Below are positions 22,349 through 30,330 of a DNA stretch of 32,239 bases, one piece after another. Below the pieces are notes generated by a model that was not told where the DNA came from, did not search any database, and worked only from the letters and a program-made list of their open reading frames with translations. The stretch covers positions 587 to 32,825 of the forward strand of contig QHPX01000086.1 in assembly GCA_003219195.1 (NCBI GenBank). The letters run 5' to 3'. The DNA is from Verrucomicrobiota bacterium. GTDB lineage: Bacteria; Verrucomicrobiota; Verrucomicrobiia; Chthoniobacterales; UBA10450. The first letter of the stretch is position 1; the number at the start of each line of letters is the position of its first letter. A program made the position numbers and the translations under genes.

Positions 22349-24953
22349 AATTCTTCCGTCGCAGCCGATGTTCCACGACCACCGCCGCCGGCGCGCGATC
22401 GACAAAAGATTTGTTCTTCAATTTGTCTTCGACCGTTCGCACTTCCCCTTCCAACCTCGCAATTTCTTTGTCGAGGCGCTCGCTCTCCGCCGCTTTGTCC
22501 GCCTTGGTGATTGCGAGAAAAATTTCGCCGAGCGGAGTCATTGCAACTGGAATGCCAGGCTCCGATTTATGTTTCGGATCGAGAATGACCTCCTCAGCGT
22601 TCAGCAAACGCGAAATCGCCGGTAGGTGATCTGATACTTCTTTTTCGTCAGCTCGTAAAATGAAACGCGCCTTTGTGCTTGATGAAATTTTCGCTTCCGC
22701 GCGAAGATTTCGACCCGCCTGAACAGTTTCGTAGATCGCGGCCACAAGTTTTCGCTTCCCGGCAAGATCGACATCGTCCAGTCCGAATGTTTTCGGCGTC
22801 GGTTCAAACTGGATCGATTTTTCTCCGAAACCGAGCAGCGACCACAGCTCCTCGGTGATGTGCGGCATGAACGGGTGCAGCAATCGCAAGACCGCCGAGA
22901 GCACGAAATCCATCACCGCTAGTGCGGATTTCTTGCGCGATTCATTGTCGGCAAAGATTTCAGTCTTCGCTGCCTCGACGAACCAGTCGCAGTAATCGCT
23001 CCAGAAGAAATCGTAAAGGTGCTGTGCGACCGCATTGAATTGATATTCGCCGTACGCCGCCTCGACCGCGTCGATTGTCTCATTTAATCGCGCCAGCACT
23101 TCAACTGCAAAGATCGATCCCGCGACTGCGGGATCGATCTTTGGCGCAATTTCGCTCGGGCCGTGCATCTGCCGAAAGCGCGCTGCGTTCCAAAGTTTGG
23201 TCGCGAAGTTGCGGCCCTCTTCAATTTGCTTTTCGTCGAAGCGAATGTCCTGACCGCTTGGCGCGATGCGCATGAGGCCGAAACGCAATCCGTCTGCGCC
23301 ATACTTGTCGATCAACTCGAGCGGATCGGGCGAGTTGCCGAGCGACTTCGACATTTTGCGCCCCTGCTTGTCGCGAATCAGTCCGGTAAAGAAAACGTCG
23401 CGGAATGGAATGTTGTCTTCGATGCGCTTCGATTTGCCGGGCTTGAACTCGAGTCCGGCGATGATCATCCGCGCCACCCAAAAGAAAATAATGTCCGGCG
23501 CGGTCACAAGCACCGAACTTGGATAGAATTTCCTTCGCGTTTCCTCGTCCATCGTTTCATACGCCCACAACCAGGACGAGAACCAAGTGTCGAGTGTGTC
23601 CGGATCCTGCGTCCAGTTCTCTTCGTCCTTCGGAGGCTCAAGCCCAACACAGATTTCTTCTGACTTCTGACTTCTGACTTCTGACTTCTGACTTCGATAC
23701 CACGCCGGTATCCGATGGCCCCACCAAACCTGGCGGCTGATGCACCAGTCCTGAATTTTTTCCAGCCATTGCGCGTAGACCTTTTCCCAATGCGCGGGAA
23801 AGAAGCGAATGAGATGATCGCGCACGACGCCGAGCGCTTCCTTCGTTTTCGGATAGCGCAAAAACCATTGCTCGCTGAGCCGCGGTTCAATCGGCACTTC
23901 GCTGCGATCGCTGAAACCGATATTGTTTTCGTACGGTTCCGTTTTCGAAAGCAGTTTTCTCTCTTTCAGGATCTCCGCTGCTTTATGGCGCGCTTCGAAT
24001 CGGTCGAGTCCATTCAATTCCGGGACCGCCGGACAATTGATCCGGCCATCTGGCATAAGCACGTCGAGAATCGGCAAGTTGTGCCGCTGGCCAATTTCGA
24101 AATCTAATTTGTCGTGCGCGGGAGTGACTTTTAGAACGCCGGTGCCGAACTCGGGGTCGATCGCTTCGTCGGCGATGATGGGAAGTTTCTCACGCGCGAG
24201 CGGACGCCAGGCATGTTTGCCGATAAGATCGACATATCGTTTGTCGTTCGGATGAACCGCGACACCGGTGTCGGCGATAATCGTTTCCGGCCGGGTGGTG
24301 GCGACTTCCAAAAACCGTCCCGGCTCTTCGACAATTTCGTAGCGAGCATAATATAAATTTCCTTTTTGCGGTTTGGAGATGACCTCTTCATCAGAAAGCG
24401 CCGTTTGCGCGGCCGGGTCCCAGTTGATCATTCGGACGCCCCGATAGATCAGTTTCTTTTCATAAAGATCGACAAAAACTTTTTGGACGGCGCGGACATA
24501 ATCATCATCGAGTGTGTAGCGTTGACGCGACCAATCGCACGAGCACCCGAGGCGTTTGAGTTGTTCGATGATGATGCCGCCGTGTTTATCCTGCCATTCC
24601 AAGACGCGGCGCAGAAATTCCTCTCGACCGAGATCGTGGCGCGTTTTTTTCTCAGTGCGGCGGAGATGTTTCTCGACGGCGGTTTGGGTCCCGATGCCAG
24701 CGTGGTCGGTCCCCGGCAGCCAGAGCACTTCGCAACCAAGCATACGCGCGCGACGCGCCAAGATGTCCTGGATCGTATTGTTAAGAACATGCCCAAGAGT
24801 GAGCGTGCCGGTGATGTTCGGCGGCGGAATGACTATCGAGAACGCCGGCTTCGATGACCGCGCATCAGCTTCGAAATCGTGATTGTCGATCCAACGTACG
24901 TACCATTTTGGTTCGACCGATTTCGGATCGTAGGTTTTCGAAAGCTCAGCCAT
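22299..24953 (-). CDS. valS: Valyl-tRNA synthetase
   Basis: An 884-residue class Ia synthetase that charges tRNA-Val and edits threonine. The HIGH region reads PPPNITGTLTLGHVLNN (around 50-63) and the KMSKS loop is GRKMSKSLGNSPDP (531-535). The editing domain (ATTRPETIIADTGVAVHPND), anticodon-binding domain and C-terminal coiled coil (ERLDKEIARLEGEVRTVEDK) are present. Two oddities lie inside the frame. One is a 7-base tandem repeat coding RSQKSEVRSQKSEE at about residue 420, replacing the usual linker before the TQDPDTLDTWFSS block. The other is a perfect 16-bp palindrome near residues 604-615. Neither breaks the frame. Confidence 0.96.
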   Translation of the reverse strand: MAELSKTYDPKSVEPKWYVRWIDNHDFEADARSSKPAFSIVIPPPNITGTLTLGHVLNNTIQDILARRARMLGCEVLWLPGTDHAGIGTQTAVEKHLRRTEKKTRHDLGREEFLRRVLEWQDKHGGIIIEQLKRLGCSCDWSRQRYTLDDDYVRAVQKVFVDLYEKKLIYRGVRMINWDPAAQTALSDEEVISKPQKGNLYYARYEIVEEPGRFLEVATTRPETIIADTGVAVHPNDKRYVDLIGKHAWRPLAREKLPIIADEAIDPEFGTGVLKVTPAHDKLDFEIGQRHNLPILDVLMPDGRINCPAVPELNGLDRFEARHKAAEILKERKLLSKTEPYENNIGFSDRSEVPIEPRLSEQWFLRYPKTKEALGVVRDHLIRFFPAHWEKVYAQWLEKIQDWCISRQVWWGHRIPAWYRSQKSEVRSQKSEEICVGLEPPKDEENWTQDPDTLDTWFSSWLWAYETMDEETRRKFYPSSVLVTAPDIIFFWVARMIIAGLEFKPGKSKRIEDNIPFRDVFFTGLIRDKQGRKMSKSLGNSPDPLELIDKYGADGLRFGLMRIAPSGQDIRFDEKQIEEGRNFATKLWNAARFRQMHGPSEIAPKIDPAVAGSIFAVEVLARLNETIDAVEAAYGEYQFNAVAQHLYDFFWSDYCDWFVEAAKTEIFADNESRKKSALAVMDFVLSAVLRLLHPFMPHITEELWSLLGFGEKSIQFEPTPKTFGLDDVDLAGKRKLVAAIYETVQAGRNLRAEAKISSSTKARFILRADEKEVSDHLPAISRLLNAEEVILDPKHKSEPGIPVAMTPLGEIFLAITKADKAAESERLDKEIARLEGEVRTVEDKLKNKSFVDRAPAAVVVEHRLRRKNFSEQLARLKQARASLN
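23108..23143. repeat. Perfect 16-bp inverted repeat inside valS
   Basis: Arms CAAAGATCGATCCCGC (23108-23123) and its exact complement (23128-23143) enclose the 4-base loop GACT. In the valS frame it codes part of a short segment (KIDPAVAGSI) just before the LARLNETID helix, where synthetases differ in length. It would form a very stable hairpin in mRNA or DNA. Confidence 0.8.
23657..23695 (-). repeat. Heptanucleotide tandem repeat (CTTCTGA)5 inside valS
   Basis: Five exact copies of CTTCTGA followed by a partial CTTC. Because 7 is not divisible by 3, three units code seven residues (SEVRSQK). Gain or loss of one unit would shift the valS frame, while gain or loss of three would keep it. The same repeat type appears from memory in intergenic and coding DNA of several bacterial phyla. 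Confidence 0.9.
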
Positions 24954-25043
24954 CGCGATGAATCATCCGAAGGCCGAGCGGGTTTGCAAAATGAAAAGGT
25001 GAACACTTGCGGCGGCAGGCCACCGCCATCACCTTCCGGCTGC

Positions 25044-25865
25044 ATGAGCGATCTGCGCTCCATCGGCGTTTTTGATTCCGGCATCGGCGGGCTCACCGTC
25101 GTGAAGGCGGTGCGCGATTTGCTGCCTAACGAAAAAATTTTTTATCTCGGCGATACCGCCCGCGTTCCTTACGGCGGAAAAAGCGCGACCACGGTTCAAC
25201 GTTACAGCGTTGAGATGACGCAGATGCTGCTCGGCGAAGACGTGAAAGCGATTGTAATCGCGTGCAATTCGGCTTCCGCGGTGGCGTTGCCGAATTTAGA
25301 GAAAACTCTTTCCGTCCCGGTGATCGGGGTGATTTTACCCGGCGCGAAAGCCGCCATCGCCGCGACGCGCAATCGCCGCATTGGCGTAATCGGCACGCGC
25401 GCGACGATTAAGAGCGGCGCATACGAGCGCGCCATCCACTCACTTGATTCGAAGATCGACATCTCCGCGCGGGCCTGTCCGCTGCTCGTGCCCTTGATTG
25501 AAGAGGGCTGGCTCAATGACGAGCTGTCGGATCGTGTGATCACGCGTTACCTCGAGCCAATGGTCCGCGAGAGAATCGATACACTCGTGCTCGGCTGCAC
25601 GCATTATCCGTTGCTGGCTGATGCGATCGCTCGTTTTCTTAAGAGCAATGTGAAACTGGTCGATTCTGCTTGGAACTGCGCGGCAGCCGTCCAGGATCTT
25701 TTGAATCGACAATCACTGCGCGCGCCGGCGGAGAGTTCCGGCGGCCTCGAAGTAGCCCTCACAGATGCGCCCGACAACTTCCTGCGGGTCGCGCGCGAGG
25801 CATTGCAATTAGAGATTGGCGAGGTGCAATTGCGCGAAGTTATGCACGGCGCGCCGGCACTGTAG
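25044..25865 (+). CDS. murI: Glutamate racemase
   Basis: A 273-residue enzyme interconverting L- and D-glutamate for peptidoglycan synthesis. The catalytic cysteines are in IACNSASAVALP and LGCTHYPLLADAI. The N-terminal signature SIGVFDSGIGGLTVVKAV and the substrate loop DTARVPYGGKSATTVQRYS are intact. The frame is open upstream to a GTG at 24879 inside valS, but homology starts at the ATG at 25044. The gene is divergent from valS, with 90 bases between them. It ends one base before a pair of hairpins shared with the convergent YjbR-type gene. Confidence 0.93.
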   Translation: MSDLRSIGVFDSGIGGLTVVKAVRDLLPNEKIFYLGDTARVPYGGKSATTVQRYSVEMTQMLLGEDVKAIVIACNSASAVALPNLEKTLSVPVIGVILPGAKAAIAATRNRRIGVIGTRATIKSGAYERAIHSLDSKIDISARACPLLVPLIEEGWLNDELSDRVITRYLEPMVRERIDTLVLGCTHYPLLADAIARFLKSNVKLVDSAWNCAAAVQDLLNRQSLRAPAESSGGLEVALTDAPDNFLRVAREALQLEIGEVQLREVMHGAPAL

Positions 25866-25916
25866 CGGCGCTCTGCGAGCGCCGAAATCGAAATGGGTCG
25901 GCGGTCATAGACCGCC
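25866..25916. repeat. Tandem hairpin pair between convergent genes
   Basis: CGGCGCTC-TGC-GAGCGCCG (25866-25884) and GGCGGTC-ATA-GACCGCC (25900-25916) are two perfect hairpins. They fill the 52-base gap between the stop of murI and the stop of the opposite gene. The second is related to the element at 14440-14459. They may act as a two-way transcription barrier or be mobile palindromes; there is no T-run. Confidence 0.65.
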
Positions 25917-25917
25917 A

Positions 25918-26262
25918 CTACAACTTTTGCTTCGCTTTCGGCAGACTTTTCACCACCAGCTCATAAGAGTGGTCGATCATCGTACGCAGCTCTGCCTCCG
26001 GAATGCCGCTGTCTATTTCCACCGTATTCCAATGTTTCTTGTTCATGTGATAACCGGGCCGAACCTGTTCGTACCGGTCGCGCAGATCCAGCGCGAGATC
26101 GGGATCACACTTCAAATTCACAGTCGCCGGCACCCCGTCGAGCGCAGCGAGCGCGAACATTTTTCCGCCAACTTTGAACACGAGAACATCTTTGCCGAAC
26201 GGCGTGCCTTCAGTCGCACCACGCTGTTCGAGGCAATATTCACGGAATCGCTCAAGATCCAT
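25918..26262 (-). CDS. MmcQ/YjbR family protein
   Basis: A 114-residue single-domain protein of the MmcQ/YjbR family with the CyaY-like/double-wing DNA-binding fold. Family features seen are LERFREYCLEQRGATEGTPF at the start, the central FKVGGKMFALAAL and NLKCDPD, and GYHMNKKHWNTVEI followed by LRTMIDHSYELVV. The biochemical role of the family is not established; DNA binding is suggested from structure. It lies downstream of the hemerythrin gene on the same strand (73-base gap). Confidence 0.85.
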   Translation of the reverse strand: MDLERFREYCLEQRGATEGTPFGKDVLVFKVGGKMFALAALDGVPATVNLKCDPDLALDLRDRYEQVRPGYHMNKKHWNTVEIDSGIPEAELRTMIDHSYELVVKSLPKAKQKL

Positions 26263-26335
26263 ATCCGCGAACAGATTAACGACACCTGTGATGAGAGCGA
26301 ATCGGAACGCTACAGTGTTAGCGAACCGAGCATTC

Positions 26336-27031
26336 TTAAGCGGGCGTAAACTGGCTCAGATCATAAATGCCGAGTCGCTTTTCTATCCCAGCCACTTTGT
26401 CCACCATCTTTTCAAAACCGTCCTCACCGAACAGTTCGTTCTCTTTTTTCTCGAAATCCTCGCCGAGCGCGTCGAATTCGTGCGGCGTCACGATTTTGTG
26501 GAAAGCCGGAAAAAGCACGGTGTCCTCGCGGGCTTCGTGCGGATTGTACATGCGAATGAATTGGCGCATCGAGTCCGCAAGCCGGACGCGCTCCGACGCA
26601 TTCTTTAACGAGCCCCAATTGGCCAGGCGCATGGTCACATCCGTGACCCGCCGGCCAGCCTGGTGCTGATCGCGCAGCACCCTCACCAAATCGACTAACT
26701 GGTGCGCTTTTTCGAAACGTGGAAACAGAAAATCCTCTTCCAGCTTTTCGTGATAATCTTCGATGAAACTGCGAATAATTCCGGCCGCGTCCGCCAGCGC
26801 TTCCGGTGGAAAATCCTGCTTCGCGTCCATCCGGCGAAGCACTTCGCCATAGACCAACAGCACGCGCTTCAACACTCCATGCTCGCGCATCAAGTCTTCG
26901 GGCGGCGCGACTTCCTCCTCCTTTTTCTCTGGCTCGGCAGTGACTGCAAAGGACAGACCGGTAACGGCTGACGTCCCAACGATGATGCCGCTTCGCAAAA
27001 AAGCTCTGCGCGATGAATACGAGCTTTTCAT
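26336..27031 (-). CDS. Tat-exported hemerythrin (HHE) domain protein
   Basis: About 231 residues. The N-terminus SSYSSRRAFLRSGIIVGTSA carries a twin-arginine signal (SRRAFLRSG), so the folded metal protein would be exported. The mature domain is a four-helix bundle with hemerythrin ligands: REHGVLKRVL, EDYHEKLEEDFLF, RDQHQAGRRV and NPHEAREDTVLFPAFH. These supply the histidines and glutamates of a di-iron site. Family members bind oxygen or sense NO or iron. Export of a hemerythrin is less common than cytoplasmic location. The ATG at 27031 gives the signal peptide directly and lies 30 bases after the glyS stop. An in-frame TTG at 27061 would leave no gap. Confidence 0.82.
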   Translation of the reverse strand: MKSSYSSRRAFLRSGIIVGTSAVTGLSFAVTAEPEKKEEEVAPPEDLMREHGVLKRVLLVYGEVLRRMDAKQDFPPEALADAAGIIRSFIEDYHEKLEEDFLFPRFEKAHQLVDLVRVLRDQHQAGRRVTDVTMRLANWGSLKNASERVRLADSMRQFIRMYNPHEAREDTVLFPAFHKIVTPHEFDALGEDFEKKENELFGEDGFEKMVDKVAGIEKRLGIYDLSQFTPA

Positions 27032-27061
27032 GGCGATCTTAGATTCGACGTTCCATTTCAA

Positions 27062-28423
27062 TTACGCAATCCGCTGGGACAACAGCTGCATCAAATCCAA
27101 AATTTTCACGCGCTCCTGCTTCATCGAATCGCGGTCCCGCAGCGTGACTGTATCTTGTAATTGTCGATCTTTCTCGCCGAGTGTTTCGAAATCGATCGTC
27201 ACGCCGAACGGCGTTCCAATTTCGTCCTGGCGACGATAACGCCGTCCGATGGCGCCGCTTTCATCGTAGAAGACATTCATGTGCGGCCGCAAAAGATCGA
27301 CAATCTCTTTTGCTTTCGCGACCAGTTGTTCCTTGTTTTTCAAAAGCGGAAACACCGCGCATTTGATCGGCGCCATGCGCGGATGAAAACGCAGGACGGT
27401 GCGCGTTTCCATTTTTCCTTTTTCGTCCGGCGCTTCGTCTTCCGCGTACGCTTCGCAAATCAGGGCAAGGACAGTGCGATCCACACCGGCGCTTGGCTCG
27501 ACCACGTGTGGAATAAATTTTTGCTTTGTTTCCTCATCGAAATACTCCAGCGACTTACCGCTGGCTTTCTGATGCTGCGATAAATCGTAATCAGTGCGAT
27601 AGGCCACTCCTTCGAGCTCCTGTCGGCCAAAAGGGAAATCGTATTCGATGTCGTAAGTGCCTTTCGAATAAAACGCGCACTCTTCGTCGGGAACTTTTCG
27701 GGCGTGCAGCTTGGCGCGCGGAATGCCGACGTTCTCGTAGAACTTGAGCCGCTCTTCCAGCCAGTAATCCAACCACTTCATCCCCTCCTCTGCCCGGCAA
27801 AAATATTCCAACTCCATCTGCTCGAACTCGCGTGAGCGAAAAGTGAAATTGCGCGGATTGATTTCGTTGCGAAATGCTTTCCCGATCTGTGCAATGCCGA
27901 ATGGCAACTTCTTGCGCGAAACTTCAAGAATGTTCTTAAATTGAAGGAAGATCGCCTGGGCTGTCTCGGGACGGAGATATGTGATCGACGATTCGTCCTC
28001 GGTCGCGCCGACGTATGTCTTGAACATCAAATTGAATGCGCGCGGTTCGGTCAGATCTTTCCCGCCACAATTCGGACACTGTTTGACGCCTTTCTTGTCG
28101 ACAAGCTGATCAGCGCGCAATCGCGCTTTGCAAGATCGACAATCAACCATCGGGTCGCTGAACGTGTCTTCGTGGCCGCTCGCTTTCCAGACCGCGCGAT
28201 TCATCAAGATCGATCCGTCCATCCCGACGACGTCCTCGCGCTCGTGCACCATCACCCGCCACCAATAATTTTTCAGGTTGCGCTTCAACTCCACGCCGAG
28301 CGGACCGTAATCCCAGCAGCCATTCAGGCCGCCGTAAATCTCGCTCGATTGGAAAATAAAACCGCGCCGTTTGCATAGGCTGACGATCTTTTCCATGCGT
28401 TGGGAATCAGACGGGGTGCTCAT
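27062..28423 (-). CDS. glyS: Glycyl-tRNA synthetase, homodimeric (alpha2) type
   Basis: A 453-residue class II synthetase of the single-chain, eukaryote/Thermus-like type, unlike the alpha2beta2 GlyQ/GlyS enzyme of many bacteria. Visible are the N-terminal block [20 protein letters not shown], motif 2 region [19 protein letters not shown], motif 3 ([13 protein letters not shown]) and the C-terminal anticodon-binding domain. A CxxC...CxxC pair (CRSC and CPNC, about residues 96-118) could bind zinc. It charges tRNA-Gly in the cytoplasm. The exact 12-mer ATTGTCGATCTT or its complement occurs three times inside the gene (27160, 27294, 28132), in three different frames. Confidence 0.95.
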   Translation of the reverse strand: MSTPSDSQRMEKIVSLCKRRGFIFQSSEIYGGLNGCWDYGPLGVELKRNLKNYWWRVMVHEREDVVGMDGSILMNRAVWKASGHEDTFSDPMVDCRSCKARLRADQLVDKKGVKQCPNCGGKDLTEPRAFNLMFKTYVGATEDESSITYLRPETAQAIFLQFKNILEVSRKKLPFGIAQIGKAFRNEINPRNFTFRSREFEQMELEYFCRAEEGMKWLDYWLEERLKFYENVGIPRAKLHARKVPDEECAFYSKGTYDIEYDFPFGRQELEGVAYRTDYDLSQHQKASGKSLEYFDEETKQKFIPHVVEPSAGVDRTVLALICEAYAEDEAPDEKGKMETRTVLRFHPRMAPIKCAVFPLLKNKEQLVAKAKEIVDLLRPHMNVFYDESGAIGRRYRRQDEIGTPFGVTIDFETLGEKDRQLQDTVTLRDRDSMKQERVKILDLMQLLSQRIA

Positions 28424-28489
28424 CGAAACAGAGTTAACCGCAGATTACGTAGGATTGAATCTGGAAACCAGGAAACCACGAAGGAAATA

Positions 28490-28556
28490 CAAAGACATAA
28501 ATCAGGAAAGCAGGAAAAAAGGAAACTATCCTGGCTTCTTGGCTTCCAGATTTATG
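28490..28556. repeat. A-rich imperfect inverted repeat after the OsmC gene
   Basis: CATAAATCAGGAAAGCAGG on the left pairs imperfectly with CCTGGCTTCTTGGCTTCCAGATTTATG on the right, which includes the last codons of the OsmC gene. The left side continues an AGGAAACCA-like simple repeat between 28460 and 28520. It may act as a terminator for the OsmC transcript. The evidence is structural only. Confidence 0.4.
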
Positions 28557-29004
28557 TTTGCGGCTCGATCGTCACTTCGGTCTTAACCGAACTGGCGATG
28601 AAGCACTGTTCGTGCGCGGTGTGATTCATCTCGTCGAGCTCTTCCTTGCTCGGCTGCTTGTCGCCGGAAAATTTCGTTTTTTGCCGGAGAACAACGCGCG
28701 TGATGGCCAATTTACCTTCCGCATTTTTCTCCATGTGGCCGACCGCTTCATCGACATATTCATCGAGCACGAACTTCTTTTTGCATGCCACGGCGAGAAA
28801 CGTCAGCATGTGACAACTCGAAAGGGAGGCAACAAACGCTTCCTCCGGATCCACATACTTCGGATTGCCGAGATAAGCGGGCGCGGCCGACGCTTGCATC
28901 TCGTGACCGCCATCAAACTTCCAAATGTGATCGCGCGAATATTTCTGATATTCGAACGGCGTACCGCCGCGTTTCCAAGTGAGAGTAATTTTGTGTTCGG
29001 ACAT
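28552..29004 (-). CDS. OsmC family peroxiredoxin-like protein
   Basis: A 150-residue OsmC/Ohr-fold protein. The N-terminus HKITLTWKRGGTPFEYQKYS and the central VDPEEAFVASLSSCHMLTFL block are typical. Cysteines at 64 (SSCH) and 134 (EQCFIASSV) are in the positions of the peroxidatic and resolving residues, so organic hydroperoxide reduction is plausible. C74 is additional. An upstream in-frame start at 29031 exists, but the ATG at 29004 begins right at the conserved domain. The gene is on the same strand as glyS, 128 bases apart, with an inverted repeat between them. Confidence 0.85.
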   Translation of the reverse strand: MSEHKITLTWKRGGTPFEYQKYSRDHIWKFDGGHEMQASAAPAYLGNPKYVDPEEAFVASLSSCHMLTFLAVACKKKFVLDEYVDEAVGHMEKNAEGKLAITRVVLRQKTKFSGDKQPSKEELDEMNHTAHEQCFIASSVKTEVTIEPQT

Positions 29005-29092
29005 GTTTTTAGATAGAATGGGGCAGCTCACAGAGCAAGCGCGACGCTTGCGCTAAAAGGCGCCCGTTCTATTTTGTTGCGCCCAAAAATTC

Positions 29093-29164
29093 GCGCGATT
29101 AGCTCAGTGGTAGAGCGCTTGCTTCACACGCAAGAAGTCGCAGGTTCGAACCCTGCATCGCGCA
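29093..29164 (+). tRNA. tRNA-Val (anticodon CAC)
   Basis: A 72-base cloverleaf. The acceptor stem is GCGCGAT/ATCGCGC with discriminator A, the D-arm is AGCTCAGTGGTAGAGC, the anticodon arm is CTTGC-TTCACAC-GCAAG (anticodon CAC) and the T-arm is GCAGGTTCGAACCCTGC. CCA is not encoded. The change in DNA character just downstream makes it a candidate integration site. Confidence 0.95.
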
Positions 29165-29248
29165 AGTTCCTTGTCATTAGGACTTTGTGGGACAGATGTG
29201 GACTCTGACGGACTAAACGTCTGCTCTCCAAAACTTAATAGTTTCGCC

Positions 29249-29412
29249 TCACCTGTGTTTAACAGGACAGGCGCGGACACGCTTATCGAGATCGGTGGCG
29301 TCGACTTGGATTTCGTAATCGGCATCGAGGTAATGAAAGCGCACGTTGTCGCCATCGCGTAAGATGAATTTGACGTTGGTCCCGGCTTGAAGGGTATGGA
29401 ACCCGTTTGAAA
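29249..29412 (-). pseudogene. Gene remnant with coding-like codon pattern, start missing
   Basis: On the minus strand a frame with strong third-position C/G bias reads GFHTLQAGTNVKFILRDGDN then VRFHYLDADYEIQVDATDLD and KRVRACPVKHR, ending at a stop at 29249-29251. There is no ATG or GTG start, and a stop lies upstream near 29467. I do not recognise the family; alternating strands suggest a small beta-barrel (SH3-like) C-terminus. It probably is the tail of a gene truncated by rearrangement next to tRNA-Val. Confidence 0.4.
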
Positions 29413-29451
29413 GTCCTCGACTTGTCAGCCAAAAACCCGTTAGATGCCGAT

Positions 29452-29973
29452 ATGTTGCTCAAATCATATAGTATTAGCTTCGTTGGCTTACTCCTTGTAA
29501 CGTCCAGTGCCTGGGCGGGGACGTCGGCTCTTGAAGGGGTTGTGAAGGATCCCACCGGACAGCCCGTCAAAGGCGCCGATGTCCGGATTGAAGCCACAAA
29601 CGGACGTAATTTCTCCAGGATTGTTAAGACCGATGCCACCGGCCATTACACCTCCGATGGCCTTGCGGTTGGTATTTATAAAGTCACTCTCGTTGTCAAT
29701 GGAGCCGTCAAGGCATCGATCCTCAATGCCTACACGCAGTCTGGCAAACCCACTCAGCTCAACTTTGAACTCACCCCAAAGACAAATTTCGTCAAGACAC
29801 ATAAGGTTTGGATTTCCCCCCCGACCGGAACTCTTATCGGCGGCGGTCAATGGGTCGACGTGGATGATAACGGCAATATCGTCAACAATAATGGAGTGAG
29901 CAGCGTCGAGAGATCGGGTGCGATTCAAACGAACATGTTGACAGCGCGTCCTAAATCGCCGGGGGGTCAATGA
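29452..29973 (+). CDS. Secreted carboxypeptidase-regulatory-like domain protein
   Basis: A 173-residue protein with a signal peptide (MLLKSYSISFVGLLLVTSSA, cleavage near WAG) and a transthyretin-like/CarboxypepD_reg domain (residues 26-105: LEGVVKDPTGQPVKGADVRI, then KTDATGHYTSDGLAVGIYKV). Such domains are beta-sandwich modules of outer-membrane or secreted proteins. The remainder (ISPPTGTLIGGGQWVDVDDN) is low complexity and glycine/asparagine-rich. The frame is open upstream to a TTG at 29407, but the ATG at 29452 gives the signal peptide. It is isolated, in the sparse region after tRNA-Val, and its function is unknown. Confidence 0.65.
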   Translation: MLLKSYSISFVGLLLVTSSAWAGTSALEGVVKDPTGQPVKGADVRIEATNGRNFSRIVKTDATGHYTSDGLAVGIYKVTLVVNGAVKASILNAYTQSGKPTQLNFELTPKTNFVKTHKVWISPPTGTLIGGGQWVDVDDNGNIVNNNGVSSVERSGAIQTNMLTARPKSPGGQ

Positions 29974-30226
29974 TTTTTACAAAGCCCCAATCGGCGCGAT
30001 AAGCGCATTCTAATGCCACGAGACTTGGATTGCTTTTCTTGCACGCGCCAGACTCGACCTAGCTAAGTGGCCACATCTGCGCTAAACCAAGCCCTAAGCG
30101 CGCAGCACGTTAAACATCATCATCCTCGACCTCAACACGCGGACATCGGCGTACGCAGCCTGCTCGACTGAATTCGCTCTTACCGAAAGTCGTTCTCTGA
30201 ATTCGGCCATGGCTCGTCTTCGAGAG
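29974..30226. other. Region without a convincing gene
   Basis: No conserved coding frame was seen. A 38-codon minus-strand frame (30094-30210) begins with ATG and could be a small protein or a gene remnant, but it has no recognisable family or ribosome site. Confidence 0.5.
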
Positions 30227-30275
30227 ATAAGGGACTTATCGCGTCCCCTTAAAAATCCCCTTCTAGGGGGAACAA
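30227..30275. repeat. Hairpin repeat, copy 1
   Basis: ATAAGGGAC-TTATCGC-GTCCCCTT followed by AAAAATCCCCTTCTAGGGGGAACAATT. It is nearly identical to the copy at 31573-31627. The first hairpin has a one-base bulge here; the second, CCCC-TTCTA-GGGG, is perfect. Confidence 0.75.
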
Positions 30276-30330
30276 TTAATCGGAACGCGGGGCGAATTCG
30301 CGTTGACGGGTATGACGGCCATGCGCTTGA

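Noticed and set aside
23657-23695. Possible CRISPR-like array
   Set aside because: The repeat is a pure 7-base tandem repeat without spacers; no CRISPR array or cas gene was seen anywhere in the window.
24879-25043. Upstream extension of murI from GTG
   Set aside because: It overlaps the start of valS and adds a proline-rich, non-conserved leader; the glutamate racemase signature begins right after the ATG at 25044.
30094-30210. 38-codon minus-strand frame beginning with ATG
   Set aside because: The sequence (MAEFRERLSVRANSVEQA...) looks faintly protein-like, but there is no ribosome site or known family, so it is not called as a gene.
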